From CAYVVD01 sp964454975 (GTDB lineage: Bacteria; Bacteroidota; Ignavibacteria; Kapaibacteriales; UBA2268): a stretch of 64,000 bases of DNA. The first letter of the stretch is position 1, and each line of letters opens with the position of its first letter. The DNA is taken from positions 62,001 to 126,000 of the forward strand of contig CAYVVD010000004.1 in assembly GCA_964454975.1 (NCBI GenBank). The letters are read 5' to 3'. The notes under the pieces are model-generated. The model made no database searches and had not been told where the DNA came from. It was given only the letters and a program-made list of their open reading frames with translations. This document shows, piece after piece, positions 35,594 to 44,498 of this stretch. The translations under genes and the position numbers were made by a program.

Positions 35594-36592
35594 TTAGAAG
35601 GTAACTTTGTAATTTGTAAGAGCTTTCATGTATTGTGCACGCTCGAATTGTGCAGGCTGGCCGGATTTCAATTGGCTCATGCTGCCCTGCATCTGCTGAA
35701 TTGATTCGTACTCATGTTCTTCCATCCAGCGCACTACTTCTTCTTTAACTTGCTTTATGTGTCCAATGCCGTTTCTTAAAATTGCGGAACACAACATTGT
35801 TGCATTTGCGCCAACCATAATCAATTTGATAACATCTTCGCCGGTGTGGATACCACCTGTTGCGGCGAAGTTGGCATTAATCCTGTCCTTCAGGATTGCT
35901 ATCCATCGCATGGGAACTCTGTTAGCCGATGAATGGCTAAGAAGTACGTTAGGTGTTACTTCCAGGTTATCAAGGTCAATATCCGGCTGGTAGAACCGGT
36001 TGAAGAGCACCATTGCATCAGCGCCTGCTTCATCAAGCTGCAACGCAAAGTTTGCAAAATTTGTAAAGTAAGGACTTAATTTGACAGCCACAGGAATTGA
36101 AACAGCTTCTTTTACAGCTTTTACAATACTGATATAGGCTTCTTCAACTTTAGAACCTGTAAGTTCAAGGCTCGTTGGTATATTATAAATGTTAAGCTCT
36201 AAAGCGCTTGCGCCTGCATTTTGCATTTGGAGGGCATAGTCAGTCCATCCACCCGGCGACGCACCGTTTAGGCTTGCGATAACGGGAATACCAACGCTGT
36301 CTTTTGCCAGGGAGATCAGCTTCAGATATTCCTCCGGGCCTGTCCGGTATTCTTCAGTTTTAGGGAAATAGCTGGTAGCTTCGGCAAAAGCATCTGTTCC
36401 GTGTGTTGTATGATGGTGAAGTTCAAGTTCTTCATGAGTAAGTTGCTCTTCGAATAACGAAAAAAGAACAACAGCAGATGCACCTGCATCTTCCATCTTT
36501 TTTATATTGCTAACGTCCTCGGTCAGCGGATTAGCCGATACAACCAGCGGATTGCGAAGCTCCATGCCGAGGTAATTTGTTTTCAGTTCCAT
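35594..36592 (-). CDS. Dihydroorotate-dehydrogenase-like flavoprotein
   Basis: 332 residues from the ATG at 36592 (MELKTNYLGMEL), which has AGGAG 6 nt upstream; the frame is open to a TTG at 36598. TIM-barrel flavin enzyme features: NPLVVSANPLTED at the start, VIASLNGASPGGWTDYALQM, VAVKLSPYFTNFANFAL, and the FMN phosphate loop AATGGIHTGEDVIKLIMVGA. It resembles DHOD class 1 but lacks an obvious SPNC-type catalytic Cys loop and clusters with PFOR rather than pyrimidine genes. Proteins of this type are often annotated DHOD-like next to nifJ; the substrate is unknown. Confidence 0.85.
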   Translation of the reverse strand: MELKTNYLGMELRNPLVVSANPLTEDVSNIKKMEDAGASAVVLFSLFEEQLTHEELELHHHTTHGTDAFAEATSYFPKTEEYRTGPEEYLKLISLAKDSVGIPVIASLNGASPGGWTDYALQMQNAGASALELNIYNIPTSLELTGSKVEEAYISIVKAVKEAVSIPVAVKLSPYFTNFANFALQLDEAGADAMVLFNRFYQPDIDLDNLEVTPNVLLSHSSANRVPMRWIAILKDRINANFAATGGIHTGEDVIKLIMVGANATMLCSAILRNGIGHIKQVKEEVVRWMEEHEYESIQQMQGSMSQLKSGQPAQFERAQYMKALTNYKVTF

Positions 36593-36632
36593 TCTCAACT
36601 CCTGGTGTATAAAAATAATTTCAAATTATAGA

Positions 36633-36651
36633 GGCTCCCGCAAGGGGAGCC
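36633..36651 (-). terminator. Hairpin downstream of nifJ
   Basis: GGCTCCC / GGGGAGCC stem with a GCAA-type loop, 13 nt past the nifJ stop on the minus strand. The following sequence is AT-rich but lacks an immediate T run, so it may attenuate rather than stop transcription into the DHOD-like gene 72 nt further on. Confidence 0.55.
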
Positions 36652-36663
36652 TTCCGGTTCATT

Positions 36664-39600
36664 TTATTTTGCAGCATTTGTAATTTTTTCTTCAAGCTCT
36701 TTGAATGTCCTGCCTGCCATATACTCGTATTGCTTATATCGTTCGTCTGCATCAATTTGTGCCTGGATGAAATATTCCTTTGCAACAGCGGGTTTCGCTT
36801 TTTTGAGCATCTTAAACCTGTTTTCCATGTTAAGGTATTCTTCAACCCTGATTTTTGGCTTTTTGGAATCAAAAGTCAATGGGTTGAGGCCTTCTTTAGC
36901 TCTTTCAGGATTATAACGATAAAGCAACCACTGCCCGGAATCTACCGCTGCCTTCTGATTCTTGAGCGGTGTTGACATGTCAATACCATGAGCAATGCAG
37001 TGGCTGTATGCAATAATGATTGACGGCCCGTCATAAGCTTCTGCTTCTAGAAAAGCTTTAAGCGTTTGAGTATCATTTGCACCCATAGCAACAGATGCTA
37101 CGTACACATGTCCATATGCCATTGCCATAATGCCAAGGTCTTTCTTCTTTGTCGGTTTGCCGCCGGCAGAAAACTTGGCAATAGCGCTGAGAGGTGTGGC
37201 TTTAGACGTCTGGCCTCCGGTGTTCGAATAAACTTCAGTATCCAATACAAGCAAGTTCACATTTTTGCCGCTTGCGATAACATGGTCGAGACCACCGTAG
37301 CCAATATCATAGGCCCAGCCGTCGCCACCCATAATCCATACGCTCTTCTTAACAAGGTAATCGGCAACAACATTAAGCCTTTTGGCTTCAGGCGTATCAA
37401 TATCGGCAATCCTTTCCTTCAGAATTGCTACACGCTTTCTTTGTTCTTCTATTCCTGCTTCCGCTGTCTGGTCAGCATTTATCAGGTCAGCAACTAGGTC
37501 TTCTCCAATTTGTGGAGCCAGGTAGCTTAGAAGGTTAATTGCAATTTCGTTTTGCTTGTCTATTGCAAGCCTGTAACCAAGTCCGAATTCAGCATTATCT
37601 TCAAAGAGTGAATTAGACCATGTAGGGCCACGACCATTAAGGTCTTTAGCCCATGGAGTTGTCGGCAGGTTACCGCCATAAATAGATGAACAGCCAGTAG
37701 CATTAGCTATGATTGTTCTGTCGCCAAATAACTGTGAAACTAGCTTCACGTAAGGTGTTTCACCGCAACCGGAGCAAGCACCGGAGAACTCAAAGAGCGG
37801 GCGCTGAATCTGTTGCTGTTTGATTTGAGAGATGTTTATCAGGCTCCTGTCCAGGTCGGGTATATTCAGGAAGAAGTCCCAGTTTTTAGCTTCCTGTTCA
37901 CGAAGAGGAGTTTGTGGAGCCATGTTGAGTGCTTTGAGGCTAGCATTCGATTTGTTCTTGACCGGGCAAACTTCAACGCAAACACCGCAACCAGTACAAT
38001 CTTCAGGAGCTACCTGGATGTTGTATTTCATTCCCTTGTATTCTTTGTCTCTTGCTTCAACAGCTTTGAATGTCTCCGGAGCGCCTTCAAGGAATTTTTC
38101 GTCAAATACCTTAATCCTGATTGTAGCGTGCGGGCAGACCATTGCGCATTTACCGCATTGGATGCAAATTTCTTCGTCCCAAACCGGAATTTCGAGAGCA
38201 ATGTTTCGCCTTTCCCACTGTGCAGTTGCCGTCGGGAAAGTACCGTCATTTGGGAATGCGCTTACAGGAACATCATCTCCTTCGCCGGCGATAATCCTGC
38301 CGAGGGTTTCTCTGACAAATTCAGGAGCTTCGGCCGGAACCGGAGGTTTGATATCAAATGCTGCCGAAACCTGTCCGGGAACATTTACTTCGTGCAGGTT
38401 TTCGAGTGTATTGTCAACTGCGCGGAGATTCATATTTACAATTTCGTCGCCTTTTTTACCATAAGTATTCTTAATGGCATCTTTAATTGCCGCAATTGCT
38501 TCATCGCGCGGCAGTATTCCGGAAATCGCAAAGAAGCAAACCTGCATAACAGTGTTAATCCTGCGTCCCATACCTGCATTTTCTGCTACGGTCTGGGCAT
38601 CAATCGTATAAACTTTAATTTTCTTTTTAATTATGATATCCTGCATAGTCTTTGGAATAATATTCCAGACTTTATCAGGTGCGTCGGGAGCATTGATTAA
38701 GAATGTTCCCCCTTCAACCAGGTCTTTAACCATGTTGAATTTCTCAAGGAATACAGTCTGATGGCAGGCAACAAAGTTAGCCTTTTTGATAAGGTATGTT
38801 GAACGAATTTTTTCCGGCCCGAACCTGAGGTGTGATACTGTAACAGCGCCGGCTTTCTTCGAATCGTAAACAAAATAACCCTGAGCAAAGTTGTTAGTGT
38901 TCTCGCCAATAATTTTAATTGAGTTTTTATTAGCTCCCACAGTACCGTCAGAGCCGAGGCCGTAGAACATTGCTCTTACTACTTTATCAGGTTCAATATC
39001 GAATTCTTTGTCGTAATCGAGTGATGTGAAAGTAACATCGTCATTTATCCCGACAGTGAAGTGATTTTTAGGCTGCGATTCCTTCATATTATCAAATACA
39101 GCCTTAATCATTGCAGGATTAAACTCTTTTGATGACAATCCATAACGTCCGCAAACAAGCTTGGGAATGAATTCTACATAGCCTTTGTCAAGCCCTTCAT
39201 GCAATGCTGTTATGATATCCTGGTAAATTGGCTCTCCGGCAGCGCCGGGTTCTTTAGTCCTGTCGAGTGCAGTGATAATCTTTGCTGATTTCGGAATTGC
39301 TTCGCAGAATCTTTTAACGTCAAATGGCCGGAATAAGCGGATTTTAATTACACCAACGCTTTCACCCTGTTTAGTCAGGTAGTCAACAGTTTCATGAGCA
39401 GTTTCCGCACCGGAACCCATCAGGACAATAACCCGTTCTGCATCAGGTGCGCCTTCATAGTCAAACAGCTTATATTGCCTACCGGTAAGGGAAGCAAACT
39501 TATCCATTACTTTTTGGACTATATCAGGGCAAACAGTATAGAACTTATTCACAGTTTCGCGGTTCTGGAAGAAGACATCAGGGTTTTGTGCAGTACCACG

Positions 39601-40248
39601 CAAAACTGGACGGTCAGGAGTCATACACCTGTCGCGGTGAGCTTTTACAAGCTCATCCGTCACAATCCGGCGCATAATATCGTCATCTATTAGCTCAATT
39701 TTTGATTCTTCGTGGGATGTGCGGAATCCATCAAAGAAGTGGATGAAGGGTATCCGGGATTCGAGGGTTGATGCCTGCGCAATTAATCCCATGTCCATAA
39801 CTTCCTGTACAGAAGATGCACCAAGAATAGCGAAACCAGTTGCACGGGCTGCCATAATGTCGCTGTGGTCGCCAAAGATTGACAGCGCATGAGTAGCGAT
39901 AGAGCGAGCGCTTATATTAAACACAGTAGGTGTTAATTCGCCAGCTATTTTGTACATGTTAGGTATCTTGAGCAGCAATCCCTGCGAAGCAGTAAAAGTA
40001 GTTGTTAGCGCACCAGCCTGAAGCGAGCCGTGAACTGCTCCTGCAGCGCCTCCTTCGCTCTGCATTTCGCAAACAGTCGGGACAGTGCCCCATAGGTTCT
40101 TTATACCTTTAGAGGCCCATTCATCAGCCCATTCACCCATGTTTGATGAGGGTGTTATAGGGTAGATGGCACATACTTCGTTAACCCTGTAGGCCACGTA
40201 AGCTGCTGCCTCATTTCCGTCAATCGTTACATAAACTTTCTCTTTCAT
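36664..40248 (-). CDS. nifJ: Pyruvate:ferredoxin (flavodoxin) oxidoreductase
   Basis: 1194 residues, full-length single-chain PFOR. Domain I holds YPITPSSNMGEWADEW (TPP/pyruvate site); the ferredoxin-like domain has two 4Fe-4S motifs, CIQCGKCAMVCP and CTGCGVCVEVCP; the C-terminal domain has a third cluster set (GACSGCGETPY, NATGCSSIYGG) and the TPP motif GGDGWAYDIGYGGLDHVIAS followed by NTGGQTSKATP. It converts pyruvate and CoA to acetyl-CoA, CO2 and reduced ferredoxin, and can run in reverse. An upstream GAGGT motif 7-9 nt before the ATG serves as RBS. Probably expressed with the DHOD-like gene. Confidence 0.97.
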   Translation of the reverse strand: MKEKVYVTIDGNEAAAYVAYRVNEVCAIYPITPSSNMGEWADEWASKGIKNLWGTVPTVCEMQSEGGAAGAVHGSLQAGALTTTFTASQGLLLKIPNMYKIAGELTPTVFNISARSIATHALSIFGDHSDIMAARATGFAILGASSVQEVMDMGLIAQASTLESRIPFIHFFDGFRTSHEESKIELIDDDIMRRIVTDELVKAHRDRCMTPDRPVLRGTAQNPDVFFQNRETVNKFYTVCPDIVQKVMDKFASLTGRQYKLFDYEGAPDAERVIVLMGSGAETAHETVDYLTKQGESVGVIKIRLFRPFDVKRFCEAIPKSAKIITALDRTKEPGAAGEPIYQDIITALHEGLDKGYVEFIPKLVCGRYGLSSKEFNPAMIKAVFDNMKESQPKNHFTVGINDDVTFTSLDYDKEFDIEPDKVVRAMFYGLGSDGTVGANKNSIKIIGENTNNFAQGYFVYDSKKAGAVTVSHLRFGPEKIRSTYLIKKANFVACHQTVFLEKFNMVKDLVEGGTFLINAPDAPDKVWNIIPKTMQDIIIKKKIKVYTIDAQTVAENAGMGRRINTVMQVCFFAISGILPRDEAIAAIKDAIKNTYGKKGDEIVNMNLRAVDNTLENLHEVNVPGQVSAAFDIKPPVPAEAPEFVRETLGRIIAGEGDDVPVSAFPNDGTFPTATAQWERRNIALEIPVWDEEICIQCGKCAMVCPHATIRIKVFDEKFLEGAPETFKAVEARDKEYKGMKYNIQVAPEDCTGCGVCVEVCPVKNKSNASLKALNMAPQTPLREQEAKNWDFFLNIPDLDRSLINISQIKQQQIQRPLFEFSGACSGCGETPYVKLVSQLFGDRTIIANATGCSSIYGGNLPTTPWAKDLNGRGPTWSNSLFEDNAEFGLGYRLAIDKQNEIAINLLSYLAPQIGEDLVADLINADQTAEAGIEEQRKRVAILKERIADIDTPEAKRLNVVADYLVKKSVWIMGGDGWAYDIGYGGLDHVIASGKNVNLLVLDTEVYSNTGGQTSKATPLSAIAKFSAGGKPTKKKDLGIMAMAYGHVYVASVAMGANDTQTLKAFLEAEAYDGPSIIIAYSHCIAHGIDMSTPLKNQKAAVDSGQWLLYRYNPERAKEGLNPLTFDSKKPKIRVEEYLNMENRFKMLKKAKPAVAKEYFIQAQIDADERYKQYEYMAGRTFKELEEKITNAAK

Positions 40249-40586
40249 GAAAGGTTACCTCGTAAGTTGAAAACAAATAATATTCTTCAATATGATACTC
40301 TCCTGAATCTCTCTATGCAAAAATAGGAATTGGGATAGCGCCAAGCAGTTGCTTATATTATTCTGTAATCGTGTTGTTTGCTTCGCCTAAATTACTATTA
40401 TATATAAACTTAGTATATGCTTTCCCTGGTTGAATCTTATTAATTGTTTTTAATTAAAATACATAATAAGTTTAAAGGATTAGCACAATAAAAATTAATA
40501 AAAAATTAAATTACCAATATGGAATTGTGATTTGCATTACGGTATTTCCAACGTGTTTCGTAACTTTAATTATTTTTGAAAACTAA
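40249..40586. other. Gene-free divergent promoter region
   Basis: 338 nt between the divergent nifJ and adenosyltransferase starts. It is AT-rich, has no open frame with coding character and no tRNA-like fold. A short hairpin TTAATT-GTTTTT-AATTAA lies near 40440-40460, and a TATTTTTG box lies at 40571-40578, too close to the plus-strand ATG to be a convincing promoter. It presumably holds promoters for both directions. Confidence 0.5.
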
Positions 40587-41132
40587 ATGAAAATATACAC
40601 AAAAACAGGCGACGACGGGACAACCGGCCTTTTTAACGGGCAAAGAGTAAAGAAAAGCCATAGGCGTGTTGAGCTATACGGGACTGTTGATGAACTAAAC
40701 TCAATCCTGGGACTTGCAATAGCATCCAAACCGCACGAGCTTTTAAAACCTGATTTGGAGCGAATCTCCAATCTCCTGTTTAACCTCGGAACTGACCTTG
40801 CAACACCACTTGAACCGCCACCAAAATTTGAAGTTACTAGATTGGACTATGGTAATATAGGATACCTTGAAAAATTAATAGATAATTACGATGAGTCTCT
40901 TGAACCATTGAAAAACTTTATATTACCGGGTGGTTCAATGGCTTCTGCCTTCCTGCATCAATGCAGGACAGTTTGCCGCCGGGCTGAGAGGCTTGCGGTT
41001 GTTCTATCTGAAACTGAAGAATTAGGGGATGTTGCGGTAAAGCTTTTAAACAGGCTGTCAGACTATTTCTTTGCTGCAGCAAGGTATGCAAACCATCTTG
41101 CAGGTGTTAAAGACAAATTATGGGAAAAATGA
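40587..41132 (+). CDS. PduO-type cob(I)alamin adenosyltransferase
   Basis: 181 residues. Hallmarks are KIYTKTGDDGTTGLFNGQRV at the N-terminus (ATP-binding), VELYGTVDELNSILGLA, then FILPGGSMASAFLHQCRTVC, RRAERLAV and LLNRLSDYFFAAARYAN. This trimeric helical enzyme transfers the adenosyl group of ATP to cob(I)alamin, making coenzyme B12. The first of four closely spaced plus-strand genes. It implies use of adenosylcobalamin-dependent enzymes encoded elsewhere. Confidence 0.94.
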   Translation: MKIYTKTGDDGTTGLFNGQRVKKSHRRVELYGTVDELNSILGLAIASKPHELLKPDLERISNLLFNLGTDLATPLEPPPKFEVTRLDYGNIGYLEKLIDNYDESLEPLKNFILPGGSMASAFLHQCRTVCRRAERLAVVLSETEELGDVAVKLLNRLSDYFFAAARYANHLAGVKDKLWEK

Positions 41133-41142
41133 CGGAGTGATT

Positions 41143-41682
41143 ATGAAAAGACCGGATTGGGACCAGCTATATATTACTATGTGCTACCTTGTTAGCATGA
41201 GAAGCAAAGACCAGCATACGCATATGGGATCGGTTATTGTAGACTCAGACAATGTGCTTGTTTCTACCGGGTACAATTCACTTTCCCGTGGCATTGAAGA
41301 CAGGCCCGGTTCAAACAGGCTTTCACGGGAAGGCGGAGAGAAATACCATTGGATTGAGCATGCCGAAAGAAATGCTATTTATAATGCTGCCAGACGGGGT
41401 ACAGTACTAAAGGAATGCAGGCTGTATGTACCCTGGACACCTTGCACAGACTGTGCAAGGGGAATAATACAGTGTGGTATAAGCGAAGTTGTGATTCACC
41501 AGAACGGACAGGAATTTTACAACAGCCACAGCACAGGTAAGTGGGAAGAAATCACACGTCGGACTACTGAGATGTTCCTCGAAGCCGGTGTTAAAATGCG
41601 TTACGTTACTTGCAATGTTGTTGTACCTGAAATTTATATGAATGGCAAAATACATGATGCTGTGGAGAATCTAAACAAGTGA
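41143..41682 (+). CDS. dCMP deaminase-like zinc deaminase
   Basis: 179 residues from the ATG at 41143, which has GGAG 5-6 nt upstream; the open frame from 41071 lies inside the previous gene. Zinc-site motifs are HAERNAI (His plus proton-shuttle Glu) and PCTDCARG (two Cys). The opening DQLYITMCYLVSMRSKDQHT then MGSVIVDSDNVLVSTGYNS is that of the ComEB/dCMP deaminase family. It converts dCMP to dUMP for thymidylate synthesis. It overlaps the pdxB GTG start by 4 nt. Confidence 0.9.
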   Translation: MKRPDWDQLYITMCYLVSMRSKDQHTHMGSVIVDSDNVLVSTGYNSLSRGIEDRPGSNRLSREGGEKYHWIEHAERNAIYNAARRGTVLKECRLYVPWTPCTDCARGIIQCGISEVVIHQNGQEFYNSHSTGKWEEITRRTTEMFLEAGVKMRYVTCNVVVPEIYMNGKIHDAVENLNK

Positions 41683-42782
41683 GAATTTGGATTGATGAAA
41701 ATATCCCACTGATTGGAAAAGGGCTTGCAGGTAAAGCCGAAATAAAGCGCTTTAATGGTCGAAATTTAACGAATAAGGATTTAATTGATTTAGGATGTGA
41801 TGTTCTGATTATCCGTTCTACCACAAAAGTCAACAGGCAACTGCTGGATGGAACGCAAATTAAATTAGTCGCAACTGCAACATCGGGAACGGATCATATT
41901 GATAATGATTACCTTGATAAAGCAGGAGTTTCCTTTTCTGATGCAAAAGGATCGAATGCAAATTCAGTTGCGGAATATGTCATTTACTCAATACTTAAGT
42001 GGGCATTGAATAAGGAAGTTGAGCTTAAAAAAGTTCCAATCGGAATCATCGGTTTTGGTTGCATAGGAAAATTAGTTGCTGCTTTTGCATACGAGCTTGG
42101 CCTTAAGGTATTTGTTAATGACCCACCGCTCAGGGAAGAAGGATTCAATTTCCCTGATTATTGCATATACTTAGAACTTAAAGAGCTTATCAGTAACTCC
42201 AGGATTGTTACTAATCATGTCCCACTCGAAAGAAATGGCAAATGGCCGACTTTGAACTTAATTAATAGAGACTTGCTTGAATCTATGCCATCAGGCAGCT
42301 TTCTAATTCACGCTTCAAGAGGGTGGGTTGTTAATGAAAACTCATTATTTGAAAGAATTAACAGGGGATATGTCAATGCAGTTGTTGATGTATGGACAAG
42401 TGAACCTTTTTATAACAAAGAACTTGCAAATTTATCCTTGATAGCAACACCCCATATTGCCGGTTATTCGTTTGAAGGAAAGCTAAACGGGGTTCGTATG
42501 ATGCTTAAATCAATTGAAATGCATACCGGAATTACACCTGACTATTCTTTTTTTTGCGAATATGAAAATGCAGAATTAATTTCATTAAAAGAATACAACA
42601 GTATGTTTCGTCTTTTGAACAGGATAAACGAAACCAGGCAATTTGAAAGAGATAACGCAGAATTTTCTGAGCTTTCGAAATTGCCTGATAAGGAACGGGC
42701 GCTTGGTTTTGACAATATGAGAAAATATTATCCTGCCAGGCGTGAAATACTAAAACCAAATATAGAATTAATCAAAGGATGA
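41679..42782 (+). CDS. pdxB: Erythronate-4-phosphate dehydrogenase-like protein (PdxB)
   Basis: 367 residues starting with GTG (GTGA overlap with the deaminase stop). The D-2-hydroxyacid dehydrogenase fold shows IIRSTTKVNRQLLDG, ATATSGTDHIDNDYL, the NAD site GIIGFGCIGKLVAAFA, HVPLERNGKWPT, IHASRGWVVNE and ATPHIAGYSFEGK. The GTDHID and IAGYS segments favour PdxB over phosphoglycerate dehydrogenase. PdxB oxidises 4-phosphoerythronate in the DXP-dependent pyridoxal phosphate route. The C-terminal 100 residues are a PdxB-type dimerisation domain. Confidence 0.85.
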   Translation: MRIWIDENIPLIGKGLAGKAEIKRFNGRNLTNKDLIDLGCDVLIIRSTTKVNRQLLDGTQIKLVATATSGTDHIDNDYLDKAGVSFSDAKGSNANSVAEYVIYSILKWALNKEVELKKVPIGIIGFGCIGKLVAAFAYELGLKVFVNDPPLREEGFNFPDYCIYLELKELISNSRIVTNHVPLERNGKWPTLNLINRDLLESMPSGSFLIHASRGWVVNENSLFERINRGYVNAVVDVWTSEPFYNKELANLSLIATPHIAGYSFEGKLNGVRMMLKSIEMHTGITPDYSFFCEYENAELISLKEYNSMFRLLNRINETRQFERDNAEFSELSKLPDKERALGFDNMRKYYPARREILKPNIELIKG

Positions 42783-42786
42783 TAGC

Positions 42787-43173
42787 ATGAGTTACTACTT
42801 TACAAAAATAATCGAATCAGGATTTGATGAAGCAATTGAACGTGTAACCGAAATACTTAAAAGCAAAGGTTTTGGAATTTTGACAGAAATTGATGTTCAG
42901 GCTACACTTAAGAAAAAGCTTGATGTAGATTTCCGCAAATACAGGATTCTCGGTGCCTGCAATCCGCCCTTTGCATACAAGGCCCTGTCCGCTGAGGACA
43001 AAATAGGTACAATGTTACCTTGCAATGTTATCGTTCAGGACAGGGGCAAAGGTATGGTTGAGGTTTCATCAATTGACCCTATAGCATCAATGGTCGCGGT
43101 AGAAAACGAATCTCTTGGTCCAATTGCCGGTGAAGTTCAGCAAATGATGAAAAGTGTTATCGAAGAGTTATAA
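42787..43173 (+). CDS. DUF302 protein
   Basis: 128 residues. The family pattern is clear: AIERVTEILKSKGFGILTEI, then DVQATLKKKLDVDFRKYRIL, GACNPPFAYKAL, IGTMLPCNVIVQD and the final VAVENESLGPIAGEVQQMMK. DUF302 is a small alpha/beta domain of unknown function, sometimes fused to or encoded beside oxidoreductases. Cytoplasmic. It follows pdxB by 4 nt, the last gene of the four-gene set; a bidirectional terminator follows. Confidence 0.93.
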   Translation: MSYYFTKIIESGFDEAIERVTEILKSKGFGILTEIDVQATLKKKLDVDFRKYRILGACNPPFAYKALSAEDKIGTMLPCNVIVQDRGKGMVEVSSIDPIASMVAVENESLGPIAGEVQQMMKSVIEEL

Positions 43174-43268
43174 TTGCTGTAAATCGGCAGAAATTACAGT
43201 GGCAATTCCGTATTTAGTTCAAAAGTCATTTGTCAGCAGTAGATTTCTATTCAAATTTGATATTTATT

Positions 43269-43306
43269 AAAAAAGGCTGATCCTTAGTTCAGGAGCAGCC
43301 TTTTTT
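43269..43306. terminator. Bidirectional Rho-independent terminator
   Basis: AAAAAAGGCTG pairs with CAGCCTTTTTT around a 16-nt loop. The A and T runs on both sides make it effective in both directions, and it sits between the convergent DUF302 gene and mdh. Confidence 0.9.
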
Positions 43307-43322
43307 AATAGAGAAAACAGAA

Positions 43323-44264
43323 TTACTGTTGGCTATTAATCAAGTCCATTGCTTCTTTGATTGTTACCCTTACGTGGTCAACAGATTTCTGCAGCAATGC
43401 TTTTTCATCGTCGTTTAATTTAAGTTCTAATACGTCCTCAACGCCGTCTTTTCCAAGTACGACAGGAACGCCAACCAAAACATCGTTGTAGCCATATTCG
43501 CCATCAAGCAATACAGAGCAGGGAAGAATCCTCTTCTGGTCTTTAACAATTGATTCCACCATCTGTACAACTGCCGAAGCAGGAGCATAGTATGCACTGC
43601 CTGTTTTGAGGTATTTAACAATTTCGCCGCCACCACCTGCTGCACGTGCACAAATTTCATCCATTTTTTCTTTTGAAATCAGGTCGAGCACAGGGATACC
43701 TGCTACTGTTGTAAAGCGGGGAAGAGGAACCATTGTATCGCCATGGCCACCAAGTATCAAGCCCTGGATGTCCTGCATTGATACATTGAGTTCCATTGAG
43801 ATAAATGATCGGTACCTTGCTGTGTCAAGAATGCCGGCCATACCAAACACCTTGTGCTTTGGAAGTCCCGATAATTTAAGAGCAAGGTATGTCATAACAT
43901 CAAGAGGGTTGGATACAATGATATAATATGCATTTGGTGAATATTCCATAGCGCCTTCGATACAAGCTTTAACTATGGATGCATTTTTAACAAGGAGGTC
44001 GTCACGGCTCATACCTGGTTTGCGGGCAAGGCCGGCTGTTATAACAACTATATCAGAATCAGCCGTCTGTTCATAAGAATTAACACCGTAAATCCTTGAG
44101 TCGGATTCATTAACGGGCATTGATTCGTACATATCGAGGCCCTTACCCTGTGGTATGCCGTCGAGAATATCAACAATGTATATATCCTTTGCCAGCTCTT
44201 CCTTAGCAAGCAACATAGCACATGTTGCGCCTACGTTTCCTGCTCCAACAACTGTAATCTTCAT
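43323..44264 (-). CDS. mdh: Malate dehydrogenase (LDH-like, Chlorobium type)
   Basis: 313 residues. The NAD site VVGAGNVGATCAMLLAKEEL, acidic strand-2 end (DIYIVDILDGIPQGK), active-loop ITAGLARKPGMSRDDLL (the second Arg marks malate rather than lactate specificity), VSNPLDVMTYLALK and catalytic GGHGDTMVPL (His) are all present. It interconverts malate and oxaloacetate. It lies beside citrate synthase on the same strand, with a 234-nt gap carrying REP-like hairpins. Confidence 0.96.
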   Translation of the reverse strand: MKITVVGAGNVGATCAMLLAKEELAKDIYIVDILDGIPQGKGLDMYESMPVNESDSRIYGVNSYEQTADSDIVVITAGLARKPGMSRDDLLVKNASIVKACIEGAMEYSPNAYYIIVSNPLDVMTYLALKLSGLPKHKVFGMAGILDTARYRSFISMELNVSMQDIQGLILGGHGDTMVPLPRFTTVAGIPVLDLISKEKMDEICARAAGGGGEIVKYLKTGSAYYAPASAVVQMVESIVKDQKRILPCSVLLDGEYGYNDVLVGVPVVLGKDGVEDVLELKLNDDEKALLQKSVDHVRVTIKEAMDLINSQQ

Positions 44265-44357
44265 TTTTCTATCCTTTGTTTAATTTCCGGAAATATAATC
44301 TATGTGTGATCAACTTGATTAATTTTAAAAAATGCCTTACTTCGAATTCTGTCGCAG

Positions 44358-44445
44358 AACACGGTGCATACCACCCCTTTGTGGTGTGACACCTTTAATT
44401 TCAGATTACGTGTCATACTGAGCGGAATCGGAGTATGACACGTAA
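44358..44445. repeat. REP-like double hairpin between gltA and mdh
   Basis: Two adjacent palindromes: ATACCAC/GTGGTGT around CCCTTT (about 44372-44391), and a perfect 14-bp stem TTACGTGTCATACT / AGTATGACACGTAA (44406-44419 and 44432-44445) around GAGCGGAATCGG. The loop and stem core resembles an intergenic repeat (ACTGAGCGGAGTCGAAGT-like) common in Bacteroidota genomes. It is 53 nt after the gltA stop and could protect or end that transcript, but it lacks a T run. Confidence 0.6.
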
Positions 44446-44498
44446 CTCTTATTTCTACTATCTTTCAAATCAGAACAATCAAAGAATTGCCAGATTTA

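Noticed and set aside
37832..38464. Second antisense frame of 210 codons opposite nifJ
   Set aside because: Same region and same reason; no start signal and no family resemblance.
37813..38700. Long antisense frame of 295 codons opposite nifJ
   Set aside because: It lies entirely inside the strongly conserved PFOR gene and its translation is Cys/Phe-rich with no domain pattern; it is a shadow of codon bias.
40249..40586. Replication origin or riboswitch in the 338-nt AT-rich gap
   Set aside because: No DnaA-box cluster, no cobalamin-riboswitch B12-box sequence and no stable conserved fold could be recognised; ordinary divergent promoter DNA is enough.
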